Part shown: piece by piece, positions 54,896-63,918 of the stretch
Layout: the number at the start of each line of letters is the position of its first letter
How positions within the stretch are numbered: position 1 is the first letter of the stretch
Source: Microbacterium oryzae
Lineage (GTDB): Bacteria > Actinomycetota > Actinomycetes > Actinomycetales > Microbacteriaceae
Length of the DNA: 64,000 nucleotides
Assembly: GCF_030406385.1 (NCBI RefSeq)
Contig: NZ_JAUEPM010000002.1
Coordinates: 366,570-430,569, forward strand
Reading direction: 5' to 3'
Made by a program: the position numbers and the translations under genes
The notes under the pieces: model-generated
Told to the model about the DNA's origin: nothing
What the model saw: the letters and a program-made list of their open reading frames with translations, nothing else
Databases searched by the model: none

Positions 54896-56188
54896 ATGCG
54901 ACGACGCACGATCATCGGCTTTGCGAGCACCCTCGCTCTCATGGCCGGAATGGCCGGATGCAGCAGCGCTGTCCCCGGCGGCGGATCCGACTCCGGCACT
55001 ACCATCGAGATTCACTCCAACTTCACGTCCGATGTCGCCCGCGGAAAGGTCCTCGACGAGCTCATCGCAGAGTTCAACGAGCAGCATGCGGGCGAGTACA
55101 CCGTCGTGTCGAAGGGGCAGCCGGACTGGCCGACGCTCCAGCAGCAGATTCGCTCGAAGATCTCGGCTGGTGACGCTCCGGACGTCTTCCTCTACAACTA
55201 CAACCCCACTGATCTCAGCCGCGAGGAGTCCGGCCAGCTCTTAGACTGGACGGCTGCGCTCGCCGACGACTCCGCCTGGAAGGCGCGGTTCAAGGCCGAC
55301 CAACTCGACGCACTCACGGTGGGTGGTGAGATCGTCGGGATCCCCGGCGATCAGTCGCCAGCGCTCTTCTACTACAACGAGACGATGCTCGAGCAGGCGG
55401 GGATCGACGAGTTCCCTTCCACATGGGAGGAGCTGTTCACCGTCGCGCAGACGCTGAAGGAATCCGGCGTCGGTGCCATCTCTATGATGACCGCCGACGA
55501 CGCCTGGCACACCATGAACGTTTTCAGCTACCTTGCTACGGCAGCGGGAGGTGCCGACGTGTACGCTCCCGGTGCCGACCTCGACAGTCCCGCAATCAGC
55601 ACCGCAGCCGACTACACGAAACGGCTCCTGGCACTCTCGACTGCAGACGCCGTCGGCGGCAACTACGCATCGTCGTCGAGCAGCTTCATCAACGGACAGT
55701 CCGCGATGATCGTCGACGGGCCGTGGCTGATCAGCTCAATTCAGTCTGGCGTGGAGGATCCGTGCAGCATCAAGGTCGCGCCGGCGCCGACGTTCGATAA
55801 CGGAGAAATCGAGTCCGGGTACACCGTGACCGACTCCCTCAACGCCTGGGCCGCTGCCAAGCAGGACGACCCGGCGAAGGAGGAGGCGGTCGTCGAATGG
55901 ATGAAGTTCTTCACCTCGAACGAGTCGGCCGTGCGTATGGCGATCGACGGCGAGTACCCGATGGCGGTGCAGACCGATCTATCGGCGGAAGACAGCGAGC
56001 GCGCATCCTGCCAGGTGGCCCAGGTGCTCGAGATCAACAACGCGGCGCCCACCGTGATCGCGCAGATGGGCCGGTTGATCACGCCCGCTGCCCAGTCGGA
56101 GCTGCCATCGATGCTCGAGGGCCTCGCTCTCGACCGCCTCTCGCCTGAGCAGTTCGCGGCCGACCTGCAGGCGGCGAACGCCGAATGA
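54896..56188 (+). CDS. ABC transporter sugar-binding lipoprotein
   Basis: 430 residues from ATG 54896 (upstream in-frame start ignored because no signal peptide begins there). The lipobox ends A-G-C22, so lipidation at Cys22 is expected. It is an extracellular solute-binding protein of the sugar (MalE-like, family 1) type with VLDELIAEFNEQHAGEY, DVFLYNYNPTD, GDQSPALFYYNETMLEQAGI and a C-terminal segment after WMKFFTSNESA. It captures the oligosaccharide for the two permeases encoded next. The downstream gene overlaps its stop (ATGA). Confidence 0.93.
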   Translation: MRRRTIIGFASTLALMAGMAGCSSAVPGGGSDSGTTIEIHSNFTSDVARGKVLDELIAEFNEQHAGEYTVVSKGQPDWPTLQQQIRSKISAGDAPDVFLYNYNPTDLSREESGQLLDWTAALADDSAWKARFKADQLDALTVGGEIVGIPGDQSPALFYYNETMLEQAGIDEFPSTWEELFTVAQTLKESGVGAISMMTADDAWHTMNVFSYLATAAGGADVYAPGADLDSPAISTAADYTKRLLALSTADAVGGNYASSSSSFINGQSAMIVDGPWLISSIQSGVEDPCSIKVAPAPTFDNGEIESGYTVTDSLNAWAAAKQDDPAKEEAVVEWMKFFTSNESAVRMAIDGEYPMAVQTDLSAEDSERASCQVAQVLEINNAAPTVIAQMGRLITPAAQSELPSMLEGLALDRLSPEQFAADLQAANAE

Positions 56189-57141
56189 CTGCCGCGTCCG
56201 GGGCGACAACGATCGCCCGCCCGCGCCGTCGTCCCGGGCGCAGTCTGTCCGTTCCGCCGGGATCGGCGGGTGGACGACGACAGCTCCAGCGGCTGCAGGT
56301 CGGCCTTTACCTGCTGCCGGCGGTCGCGCTCGTCACGCTCTTCCTCGCGATTCCGCTCGCGGTCGTCGTCGCCTTGAGTACGACCGAGTGGGCAGGTGTA
56401 GGCGCTCCCGAGTTCGTCTCGCTCGAGAACTTCGGCACCCTATTCGGCGATCCCGCGTTCCTCCTCGCAGTGCGCAACACCGTCATCTGGGTGCTCGTGG
56501 GCGTATTTATCCACACGCCGCTCTGCATCCTCGTCGCACTGGTAATCGCGCGGAAGCCGCGAGGATGGAAAATCTTGCGCACCATCCTGTTCCTGCCCAA
56601 CATCCTGAGTGCGACGGCGCTGGCCCTGCTGTGGTACTTCGTCTTCCACGTCTCGCTCGGGCTCATCAACGCTGCACTCACTCTGGTGGGCCTCGAGTCG
56701 TGGACGCGCAACTGGCTCTTCGACCCGTTCACCGCGCTCGGCGCCACGATGACTCCCTGGGTGGTCTACATCGGCTTCGGGATGGTGCTGTTCCTCACGC
56801 AGATCTCGACCATTCCGCAGGAGTACTACGAGGCGGCGCAGCTCGACGGCGCGTCTACATTCCGTCAGGACTGGTCGATCACAATCCCGCTCATCCGGCG
56901 GGCGATCGCTTTGCAGGTGCTGTTCGTCGTCGGGTACGCGCTGCGCAGCTTCGAGTACCCGTTCATCATGACGAGTGGCGGCCCAGCGAACGAGTCGATC
57001 ACGCTGTCGCTCTACATCTACAAGCAGATGATGACCGCTAACCAGTACGGCCTGGCAATGGCAGCGGGCGTCGTCACCCTGGCGATCGGGGCGCTGTTCA
57101 CCGCCGCCGTGTTCCTCGTGCTGCGGAGGGCCGAGCGATGA
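56185..57141 (+). CDS. ABC sugar transporter permease (MalF-like)
   Basis: 318 residues, six membrane helices. The permease EAA loop is readable in YEAAQLDGASTFRQDWSITIPLI, the coupling site for the ATPase. An unusually long basic N-terminus (ARPRRRPGRS) precedes the first helix. ATG overlaps the previous stop, and its own stop overlaps the next start. It works with the permease encoded next to form the channel. Confidence 0.94.
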   Translation: MTAASGATTIARPRRRPGRSLSVPPGSAGGRRQLQRLQVGLYLLPAVALVTLFLAIPLAVVVALSTTEWAGVGAPEFVSLENFGTLFGDPAFLLAVRNTVIWVLVGVFIHTPLCILVALVIARKPRGWKILRTILFLPNILSATALALLWYFVFHVSLGLINAALTLVGLESWTRNWLFDPFTALGATMTPWVVYIGFGMVLFLTQISTIPQEYYEAAQLDGASTFRQDWSITIPLIRRAIALQVLFVVGYALRSFEYPFIMTSGGPANESITLSLYIYKQMMTANQYGLAMAAGVVTLAIGALFTAAVFLVLRRAER

Positions 57142-57953
57142 GCCCCATTGCACGCGCCGTCCGCTGGGTGGTCCTCGGCGTCTTCACGTTCATCACGCTG
57201 ATCCCGCTCCTGTGGCTCATCGTCTCGTCGTTCAAGACGAATAACGAACTCTTCACCAACCCATTCGGACTTCCAGCGAGCTGGTCGTTCGACAACTACG
57301 TCGAAGCGCTCTCCGCCCGACCGCTGCCGGTCTATCTGCTGAACAGCTTGGTGGCTGCGGGTCTGTCAGCCGCGCTCATCATCGTGGCCTCGATGCTCGC
57401 GTCCTACGCCCTCATGCATCGATTCCCGCTCCGTCAGGTGACGTTCGGCTTCCTCATGTTCGGTATCTTGCTGCCTGTCAACGCGCTGATGACGCCGATC
57501 TTCTTCATCGTCAACATCATGGGGCTCTACAACACGATCCTCGGGCTGGCGCTCGTATACGCGGGTCTGTTTTTTCCGCTCGGGTTCCTCATCATCAAGA
57601 CATACATGGACACCACACCGCCCGAGATACTCGAGGCCGCGCGCCTCGACGGGGCGGGATTCCATTCGGTATTCGCTCGGATCGTCGCGCCGCTCACCGC
57701 GCCCGGCGCGATCACTGCGGGAATCTTCCTCCTGATCACGGCCTTCAACGAACTGCTGTTCGCGTCGATCCTCACCGAGGATGCGCAGGCGCAGACCATT
57801 CAGGTCGGCGTCCGCTATTTCCTCACCACGTATTCGGCCGACTACCCGCTCGCCTTCGCCGCGACGGTGATCAGTATCGCGCCGACCATCGTCATCTACA
57901 TCCTTCTGAGCGACCGCATCGTGGCCGCCATGACCGCCGGGAGCCTCAAGTGA
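57138..57953 (+). CDS. ABC sugar transporter permease (MalG-like)
   Basis: 271 residues, six membrane helices. The EAA motif is ILEAARLDGAGFHSVFARIVAPL, with the typical G at position 5 of the loop. It overlaps both its neighbours in ATGA or GTGA pairs, showing tight translational coupling. Together with the 56185 gene product it makes the inner-membrane pore of a carbohydrate importer. Confidence 0.94.
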   Translation: MSPIARAVRWVVLGVFTFITLIPLLWLIVSSFKTNNELFTNPFGLPASWSFDNYVEALSARPLPVYLLNSLVAAGLSAALIIVASMLASYALMHRFPLRQVTFGFLMFGILLPVNALMTPIFFIVNIMGLYNTILGLALVYAGLFFPLGFLIIKTYMDTTPPEILEAARLDGAGFHSVFARIVAPLTAPGAITAGIFLLITAFNELLFASILTEDAQAQTIQVGVRYFLTTYSADYPLAFAATVISIAPTIVIYILLSDRIVAAMTAGSLK

Positions 57954-59887
57954 CCCTCGTCTCTCAAGATCCGCATGGCACTACCCGAGTCGGAGCAGTT
58001 CCTGTCGCTCCCGCCGCAGGGGCGCTTGCGCCGGTGCCTGCCGACCACGTCACTTTGGTAGGCGGGTTCTGGGGCGAACGTCAAGCCGTCAACGCCCAGA
58101 TGTCGATCCGGCACTGCCTGGATTGGATGGAGGGCACGGGTTGGATCGCGAACTTCGACCGCACCGCGCGCGGTGAAGGACCCGAGCGCGCAGGCCGGGA
58201 GTTCGCCGACTCCGAGATCTATAAGCTGCTCGAGGCAATGGCCTGGGAGAGCGCCCGGACGGGCGGCGTTGAGCTCGAGGAGACGTTCGTTGCGCTCAGC
58301 CGGCGAGTGCTCGCCGCCCAGTGCGATGACGGATACCTCAACACGCGCTTCGGTGGCCCGGGACAGCCCGCGCGCTACAGCGACCTCGAGTGGGGTCACG
58401 AGCTGTACTGTGCGGGGCACCTCATCCAGGCGGGCGTCGCTCGCGCGCGCACCGTCGGGCTCGACGACGAATTCGTCCACGGGGTGCTGCGCGTTGCCGA
58501 TCATGTCGTCCGCGAGTTCGGTGAAGGCGGCCGGGACGCGATCGATGGGCATCCGGAGATTGAGCCGGCTCTTTCCGAGCTCGCGCGCGTGACGGGCGAC
58601 GATCGATACCTCCACCAGGCCGCGATCTTCGTCGAGCGCCACGGCCGGGGCCTGCTGTCGACGGGTGAAGCGGAGGCAGCGTACTTCCAGGATGAGGTGC
58701 CCGTCCGTGAGGGGCAGGTGTTCGCGGGGCACGCCGTGCGAGCGATGTATCTCGCCGCCGGCGCGATCGATGTCGCCGTCGATACCGGCGACGATGAGCT
58801 GCTGCAGGCGGTTGAGCGGCAGTGGGAGCAGACGCTTGCGCGCCGCACATATCTCACGGGTGGAATGGGGTCGCGGCATGACTGGGAGTCGTTCGGCGAC
58901 GACTTCGAGCTGCCGAGCGACCGCGCGTACTCCGAGACCTGCGCGGCCATCGGCTCCGTCATGGTCGGCTGGCGGCTCCTGCTCGCTACTGGTGAAGAGC
59001 GGCACGCCGACCAGATCGAGCGAGCGCTATTCAACGTCGTCGCGGCGGCGCCGGACTCATCCGGCACGGCATTCTTTTACGTCAACCCGCTTCAGCGCAG
59101 AGTTCCCGGCGTCCCGGCGCTGCTCGACCGCCCAAGTCCCCGTGCCGCGTCGAGCCAGCGCGCGCCCTGGTTTGAAGTGTCGTGCTGCCCGACGAATACA
59201 GCGCGCACACTCGCGAGCCTCGCCGGGTACGTCGCGTCCACGGACGACTCCGGCATCCGTATCCACCAGTTCGCACCGGCGGAGATCGCGACAACCCTGC
59301 GGGACGGATCGCCGATCCGACTTCACGTGACAACGGAGTATCCGCTCGACGGCCTCGTGTCGGTCGAGGTGCTCGACGCTCCCGACAGGGAGTGGACGCT
59401 TACCCTGCGCATTCCGGCATGGGCCGAGGGAACCGCCTCGGTTGACGCGTCCGGCGAGATCACGATGAGCGGATCGGCGGCGAGGGTGCGCGGACGGCTC
59501 AAGGCCGGGGATGTGGTGCGGCTGACGCTGCCCGTAGAGCCGCGCATCACCATTCCGGACTCGCGGATCGACGCTGTACGGGGCACCATCGCCGTCGAGG
59601 CCGGTCCGCTCGTCTACTGCCTCGAGAGCGTCGATCTACCGGAGGGTGCCGACCTCCTCACGGTTGCCGTCGACACGAGCACCCTTCCCGTGCGCAATGA
59701 CGGCGATGTCGTGACGATCCAGGCCGAGCTGCCTGATGCCGTCCACGATCACACCTGGGCGTACGGATCGACCGCGCCGGACCTCGTGCGTCATCCGCTC
59801 GCGCTCGACCTCATCCCGTACCACCGCTGGGCGGAGCGCGGCCCGTCGACGATGCGGGTGTGGATCCCCGAGCGCACGGGGCGGTGA
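57950..59887 (+). CDS. GH127 beta-L-arabinofuranosidase
   Basis: 645 residues from GTG 57950 (GTGA overlap with the previous stop). No signal peptide, so cytoplasmic. It has GGFWGERQAVN near the start and an (alpha/alpha)6 catalytic domain. The zinc/catalytic site is complete: Glu329 and Cys331 in YSETCA, and Cys412-Cys413 in EVSCCPTN. In the reference enzyme HypBA1 the equivalent residues are Glu338, Cys340, Cys417 (nucleophile) and Cys418. C-terminal beta domains follow. It should release L-arabinose from the ends of imported beta-linked arabinooligosaccharides. Confidence 0.94.
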   Translation: MTLVSQDPHGTTRVGAVPVAPAAGALAPVPADHVTLVGGFWGERQAVNAQMSIRHCLDWMEGTGWIANFDRTARGEGPERAGREFADSEIYKLLEAMAWESARTGGVELEETFVALSRRVLAAQCDDGYLNTRFGGPGQPARYSDLEWGHELYCAGHLIQAGVARARTVGLDDEFVHGVLRVADHVVREFGEGGRDAIDGHPEIEPALSELARVTGDDRYLHQAAIFVERHGRGLLSTGEAEAAYFQDEVPVREGQVFAGHAVRAMYLAAGAIDVAVDTGDDELLQAVERQWEQTLARRTYLTGGMGSRHDWESFGDDFELPSDRAYSETCAAIGSVMVGWRLLLATGEERHADQIERALFNVVAAAPDSSGTAFFYVNPLQRRVPGVPALLDRPSPRAASSQRAPWFEVSCCPTNTARTLASLAGYVASTDDSGIRIHQFAPAEIATTLRDGSPIRLHVTTEYPLDGLVSVEVLDAPDREWTLTLRIPAWAEGTASVDASGEITMSGSAARVRGRLKAGDVVRLTLPVEPRITIPDSRIDAVRGTIAVEAGPLVYCLESVDLPEGADLLTVAVDTSTLPVRNDGDVVTIQAELPDAVHDHTWAYGSTAPDLVRHPLALDLIPYHRWAERGPSTMRVWIPERTGR

Positions 59888-59897
59888 GGAGCCGCGG

Positions 59898-59903
59898 CAC
59901 AAT
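59898..59903 (+). promoter_or_regulatory. Leaderless-type -10 box CACAAT
   Basis: CACAAT is followed by 6 nt and the ATG of the glycosyltransferase gene; no Shine-Dalgarno sequence. Confidence 0.5.
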
Positions 59904-59909
59904 GGACCC

Positions 59910-60869
59910 ATGCCTCAGATCGCGATCGACACCCGGTGGGATGGCATCGCCGGCATCCAGCGCTACTCGCGGGAGGTGCTGCCGCGGCTGAAGACGCCGT
60001 GGGTTCCGCTCGGGCTCGACGGCGACCACCTCGCGCCGGCCGACGCGCTGCGCCCGGTCCCCACCGACCGGCTCATCTACTCGCCGGGATACAACGCGTT
60101 CGTGCGCGCGCCCCGCGAGCTGCTGACGATGCACGACCTCATCCAGCTGCAGACGCCGTGGCCGGGGCGCGCGAAGTACCTCGCGTATTACCGACTCATC
60201 GTGCGCCCCGTCGTGCGGCGGACCGGCGCGGTGCTCACGGTGTCGGAGACATCGAAGGCCCTCGTCGAGGAGTGGCTCGGCGATGCGTCCGTGCGCGTGG
60301 TGAACGCCGGCATCGGGTGCTCGGATGCCTTTCGCGCGGACGGGTCGCCCGCACTGGCGAGCGACCCGTACCTCATGTACGTCGGGAACCTCCGCGCCCA
60401 CAAGAACGTCGCGGTCGTCCTGGATGCCCTCGCCCGCGTTCCCGGGGCCCGGCTGCGGATGCTCCTGCCCGCGCGCGAACACGACGAGGCCCAGCGGATG
60501 GCCGCGGCCCGCGGCATCGGACCGCGCGTCGAGCTGCTGGCGGGCATCGACGACGATGAGCTCGCCCGGCAGTACCGGGGCGCGGCGGCGACCGTGATGC
60601 CGTCGACGCTGGAGGGGTTCGGGCTGCCGGCGCTCGAGAGCGTGATGACCGGAACTCCCGTGCTGTTCTGGCGCGGCTGCGCGGCGGTCGCCGAGACGGT
60701 GGGGGATCGCGGCACCGCCCTCGAGAGCGCGACCGACGTCGAGGAGTGGGCCGCGGCCATCCGCTCTGCCCTGGAGTCGCCGCGTCGGGTCGAGGCGCCC
60801 GTGGCCGGGTATGACTGGGATGCGACGGCCGCCCGGATCGATGAGGTGCTGGCTTCTCTCGGACGTTGA
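59910..60869 (+). CDS. GT4-family glycosyltransferase ending inside a repeat
   Basis: 319 residues from ATG 59910. N-terminus MPQIAIDTRWDGIAGIQRYS; LMYVGNLRAHKNVAVVLDAL; and the sugar-nucleotide site MPSTLEGFGLPALESVMTGTPVLF. The last two codons (Gly-Arg) and the stop TGA (60867-60869) come from GGACGTTGA, the first bases of a palindromic repeat. The gene end has therefore been rewritten by a repeat, or the repeat was captured by the reading frame. It belongs to a second polysaccharide block with the O-antigen ligase-like gene. Confidence 0.9.
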   Translation: MPQIAIDTRWDGIAGIQRYSREVLPRLKTPWVPLGLDGDHLAPADALRPVPTDRLIYSPGYNAFVRAPRELLTMHDLIQLQTPWPGRAKYLAYYRLIVRPVVRRTGAVLTVSETSKALVEEWLGDASVRVVNAGIGCSDAFRADGSPALASDPYLMYVGNLRAHKNVAVVLDALARVPGARLRMLLPAREHDEAQRMAAARGIGPRVELLAGIDDDELARQYRGAAATVMPSTLEGFGLPALESVMTGTPVLFWRGCAAVAETVGDRGTALESATDVEEWAAAIRSALESPRRVEAPVAGYDWDATAARIDEVLASLGR

Positions 60870-61328
60870 GCGAGGGAGCGCAGCGACCCATCCCGGGCGT
60901 TGAGCGAGGGAGCGCCAGCGACTGAGACGAAACGGGGTGGGTTGTTGTCGGGGGCGGGTTGCGTCGTTTCGTCTCGCTTCGCTCGCTCAACGTCCGGACG
61001 GAGGGTCCGGATTTCGTCTCGCTTCGCTCGCTCAACGTCCCAGGGTGTGTCCCCTGTCTGGACGTTGAGCGAGGGCGCGCAGGGACCGAGTCGAAACGGG
61101 GTGGGCCGTTGTCGGGGGCGGGTTGCGTCGTTTCGTCTCGCTTCGCTCGCTCAACGTCCGGGGCGGTTGCGTCCCCGTTTCGGACGTTGAGCGAGGGAGC
61201 GCAGCGACCGAGACGAAACGTGGTGGGCCGTTGTCGGGGGCGGGTTGCGTCGTTTCGTCTCGCTTCGCTCGCTCAACGTCCGGACGGAGGGTCCGGATTT
61301 CGTCTCGCTTCGCTCGCTCAACGTCCGG
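60861..61328. repeat. Palindromic repeat cluster after the glycosyltransferase gene
   Basis: A left half arm at 60861-60887 (containing the stop of the upstream gene), a full hairpin 60895-60998, a right arm near 61013-61041, full hairpins at 61059-61160 and 61181-61282, and a final right arm near 61300-61328. Copies match the 48.6-kb cluster more than the 10.5-kb cluster: both carry GGCGTTGAGCGAGGGAGCGC left arms with GCCAGCGA and the GGACGGAGGGTCCGGA spacer. Confidence 0.93.
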
Positions 61329-61453
61329 GGGTGGCTCGCTCGCCCGGACGGACGAGCGGTAGGAGACCGGTCGGACCGGCGGGTAGCCTGGAAGTGGGGG
61401 GACACGTTGCATTTCGGTGACGCCCCCGAAGCCGTCGACGTGTGGAGCACATC

Positions 61454-62881
61454 GTGAACTTCCTGGCCGAGCCGTCCTTCCTCGGAACGCGGACCCCGGT
61501 CGAGATCATCCTCACCCTCGCGGCGGTCGCCGTCGGCGCTGCCGCCATCGTGTGGCTGTCGTTCCGGCTGCAGGCTCGAGTCCTGCTCGGCGCCGCGTTC
61601 GTGCTCGGCATCGTGCAGCTGTTCGGACCGTTCGGCTTCACGTCGTTCGGGCTCCTCGCCACCGCCGCCTTGCTCCCCGCCGCCGTCTGGCGGTGGGGCC
61701 GCACGAAGCCGCCGCTGTGGATCGGGCTTCTCGCCGCGCTCGCCGTCTGGCAGATGATCTCGGTGCTCTGGGCCGACAAGCTCGGGTCGGCGGCGTACGG
61801 GGTCCTGCTCACGCTGGGACTCATCGCGACGTCGCTCATCGCGCGCGAGACCATCCGCGAATCACCGCGTGGACTGCTCGACGCCCTCGCGATCGCCGCG
61901 CCGTTCGTGCTGATCGAGGCATGGCTCGTGACGCTGTTCCGGATCTTCCCGGACCTCGAGCGGGTTTACCTCACGTCGCCGCTCGCGCGGTTGCTCACCG
62001 AGCCCGGCGTCGAGATGATCGCGCAGGGCAGCACCGAGAACGTCAACGACATCTTCAAGGCCGGCGGCGTCTTCCTGAACGCCAACACCGCGTCGCTCTT
62101 CCTCGCGGTGGTCGGCTGCCTCTACGTGTGGGCCGCGCTGCAGCGTCCGTCGCGGGCGCAGCTCTGGATCTTCCTCGCCATCGGGCTCATCGCCTTCGAC
62201 GCCTCGCTCGGCACCGGATCCAAGACGCCCCTCGCGGCGATCGTGCTGCTGCCGGTGCTCGGGGTCTTCGCGCTCGTCGCCGTGCGCAAGCCGCTGCTCG
62301 CGATCGGCGTCGCGGTCGTGGGCGCGGCGGCAGCCGTGGGCGGGATCGCGCTCGTTTCGGCCATCCGACCGAATCTGCTGGACGAGACCATCCGCACCCT
62401 CGACGAACGTCGTCGGCTGTGGGGGGTCGTGTTCCACCGCTTCCCCGAGCACTGGTTCACGGGGCTCGGGTTCGGCAACTGGCGCCTCGCGATCGAGGAG
62501 GAGTGGCGCACCGCCTTCCCCGGCCGCGGCCTGCAGCTCTTCCCGCCGCACAACCTGTTCGCGCAGGCGTGGGCCGACGCCGGCCTCGTCTCGCTGCTGC
62601 TGACGATCGCGCTGTCGCTGCTGCCGATCGTGGCGGTGGTCGTGCGGATCCGCCAGCGACGCCACGACCGCCTCTTCTCGCGCGGATCGCTCGAGCTGCT
62701 CGTCGTGTTCGTCGGCGTCGCGTGGGTGCTCGTGCACGGGATGCTCGACACCACGACGTTCCTCGGCGACAACCACCTCGTGCCGTTCTTCGCCGCGATC
62801 GTGGCGGTCGCGTTCTCGCCTCGGCTCGGGACGCGGCAGGATGGTCGCATGCCGTCGACTGCCGCACGCCAGGTCGCATGA
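61454..62881 (+). CDS. O-antigen ligase/polymerase-like membrane protein
   Basis: 475 residues from GTG 61454; GGAG lies 6 nt upstream, while a GTG 12 nt earlier has no ribosome-binding site. A TAGCCT box at 61383 suggests a leader of about 60 nt. About twelve membrane helices. The Wzy_C/WaaL-like centre is visible: FLNANTASLFLAVVG, TGSKTPLAAIVLLPVLGVF and, in the periplasmic loop, RRRLWGVVFHRFPEHWFTGLGFGNWR plus LFPPHNLFAQAWADAG. It joins repeat units or ligates the polymer. The next gene overlaps its stop (ATGA). Confidence 0.9.
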   Translation: MNFLAEPSFLGTRTPVEIILTLAAVAVGAAAIVWLSFRLQARVLLGAAFVLGIVQLFGPFGFTSFGLLATAALLPAAVWRWGRTKPPLWIGLLAALAVWQMISVLWADKLGSAAYGVLLTLGLIATSLIARETIRESPRGLLDALAIAAPFVLIEAWLVTLFRIFPDLERVYLTSPLARLLTEPGVEMIAQGSTENVNDIFKAGGVFLNANTASLFLAVVGCLYVWAALQRPSRAQLWIFLAIGLIAFDASLGTGSKTPLAAIVLLPVLGVFALVAVRKPLLAIGVAVVGAAAAVGGIALVSAIRPNLLDETIRTLDERRRLWGVVFHRFPEHWFTGLGFGNWRLAIEEEWRTAFPGRGLQLFPPHNLFAQAWADAGLVSLLLTIALSLLPIVAVVVRIRQRRHDRLFSRGSLELLVVFVGVAWVLVHGMLDTTTFLGDNHLVPFFAAIVAVAFSPRLGTRQDGRMPSTAARQVA

Positions 62882-63918
62882 CCACGTACGTCTACTACCC
62901 GCGCGGGCTCGCGACGGGCGGACCCGAGGCGCTGCACCAGCTCGTCGACTCGCTGCGTCGGCAGGGGCAGGAGGCGTTCCTCGTGCCGGTTCCGGGCACC
63001 GAGGCGACGCCCCGCGCCGAGCGGTACGCGCACTACGACGCCCCGGAGGCGCCGAGGGTCGTGGATGCACCCGGGAACTCGGTCGTCGTGCCCGAGACAC
63101 AGGCGCTGCTGCTGCGCCCGCTCGAGCAGGCCGCGCCCTTCGTGTGGTGGCTGTCGATCGACTACGCGCCGCGGTTCGTCATCGAGCGTGCGCAGCGGTC
63201 GACCCTGCCGCTCGAGCAGACGCGGATGTCGCGCCCGCCGCTGCTGTGGCTGCGGCAGCTGAAGCGCATGTGGCGCGGCTGGCGCACGGGGGAGGACGCC
63301 GTCCTGCAGCGGGCCGGGCACCTCGTGCAGTCGCACTACGCGTGGAACCATGTCTTCGCGCACCTGGGGCGAGTGGGGACCATCCTGTCGGACTACACGC
63401 CGCTGGGCGGTGCCGGCGCGGCGGCGCCGGTGTCGGCGGACGGGCGGGTGCCGCGCATCACCTACAACCCGGCGAAGTCGGCGGCGATCATGCGCGAGTT
63501 CTCGCGCCGGTACCCCGAGCTCGAGCTGCTGCCGCTGCGCGGGATGACCGGCGACGAGGTGGCCGAGGCGCTGCGGACGTCGCTCATCTACCTCGACCTC
63601 GGCACGCACCCGGGCAAGGACCGGATGCCGCGCGAGGCTGCCGCGGTGGGCGCGGTCGTGCTCGTCGCGCGCCGGGGCGCCGCGGCGAACGACGTGGATG
63701 TTCCGCTGCCGTTCGCGCACAAGGTCGCGGTGCTGCCCGACGTGGTGGACGCCGCGCACGAGGCGGTCGTGCGGGTGCTGGACGACCCGGCCGCTGCGCT
63801 CGCCGCCCAGGGCCCGTACCGCGAGCGCGTGCTGCGCGAGCGCGAGGTGTTCGACGCGGAGGTGGCGGCGGCGTTCATCCGCGGTGAGTTCGGTCGGGAC
63901 GGCGCGGCCGGGGTCTAG
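62878..63918 (+). CDS. Glycosyltransferase-like protein
   Basis: 346 residues, ATG overlapping the previous stop by 4 bp (ATGA). N-terminus TTYVYYPRGLATGGPEALHQL, then FVWWLSIDYAPRFV, and near the C-terminus RVPRITYNPAKSAAIMREF followed by LIYLDLGTHPGKDRMPREAAAVGAVVLV. The last block resembles the UDP-sugar site of GT-B enzymes, but the family is not obvious. Similar proteins lie next to Wzy/ligase genes. It probably transfers a sugar to the polymer made by its neighbour. Confidence 0.82.
   Translation: MTTYVYYPRGLATGGPEALHQLVDSLRRQGQEAFLVPVPGTEATPRAERYAHYDAPEAPRVVDAPGNSVVVPETQALLLRPLEQAAPFVWWLSIDYAPRFVIERAQRSTLPLEQTRMSRPPLLWLRQLKRMWRGWRTGEDAVLQRAGHLVQSHYAWNHVFAHLGRVGTILSDYTPLGGAGAAAPVSADGRVPRITYNPAKSAAIMREFSRRYPELELLPLRGMTGDEVAEALRTSLIYLDLGTHPGKDRMPREAAAVGAVVLVARRGAAANDVDVPLPFAHKVAVLPDVVDAAHEAVVRVLDDPAAALAAQGPYRERVLREREVFDAEVAAAFIRGEFGRDGAAGV

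Noticed and set aside
52746..59887. A missing ABC ATPase overlooked in another frame
   Set aside because: No Walker A/LSGGQ pattern was found in any frame within this operon; sharing an ATPase from elsewhere is common for this transporter class.
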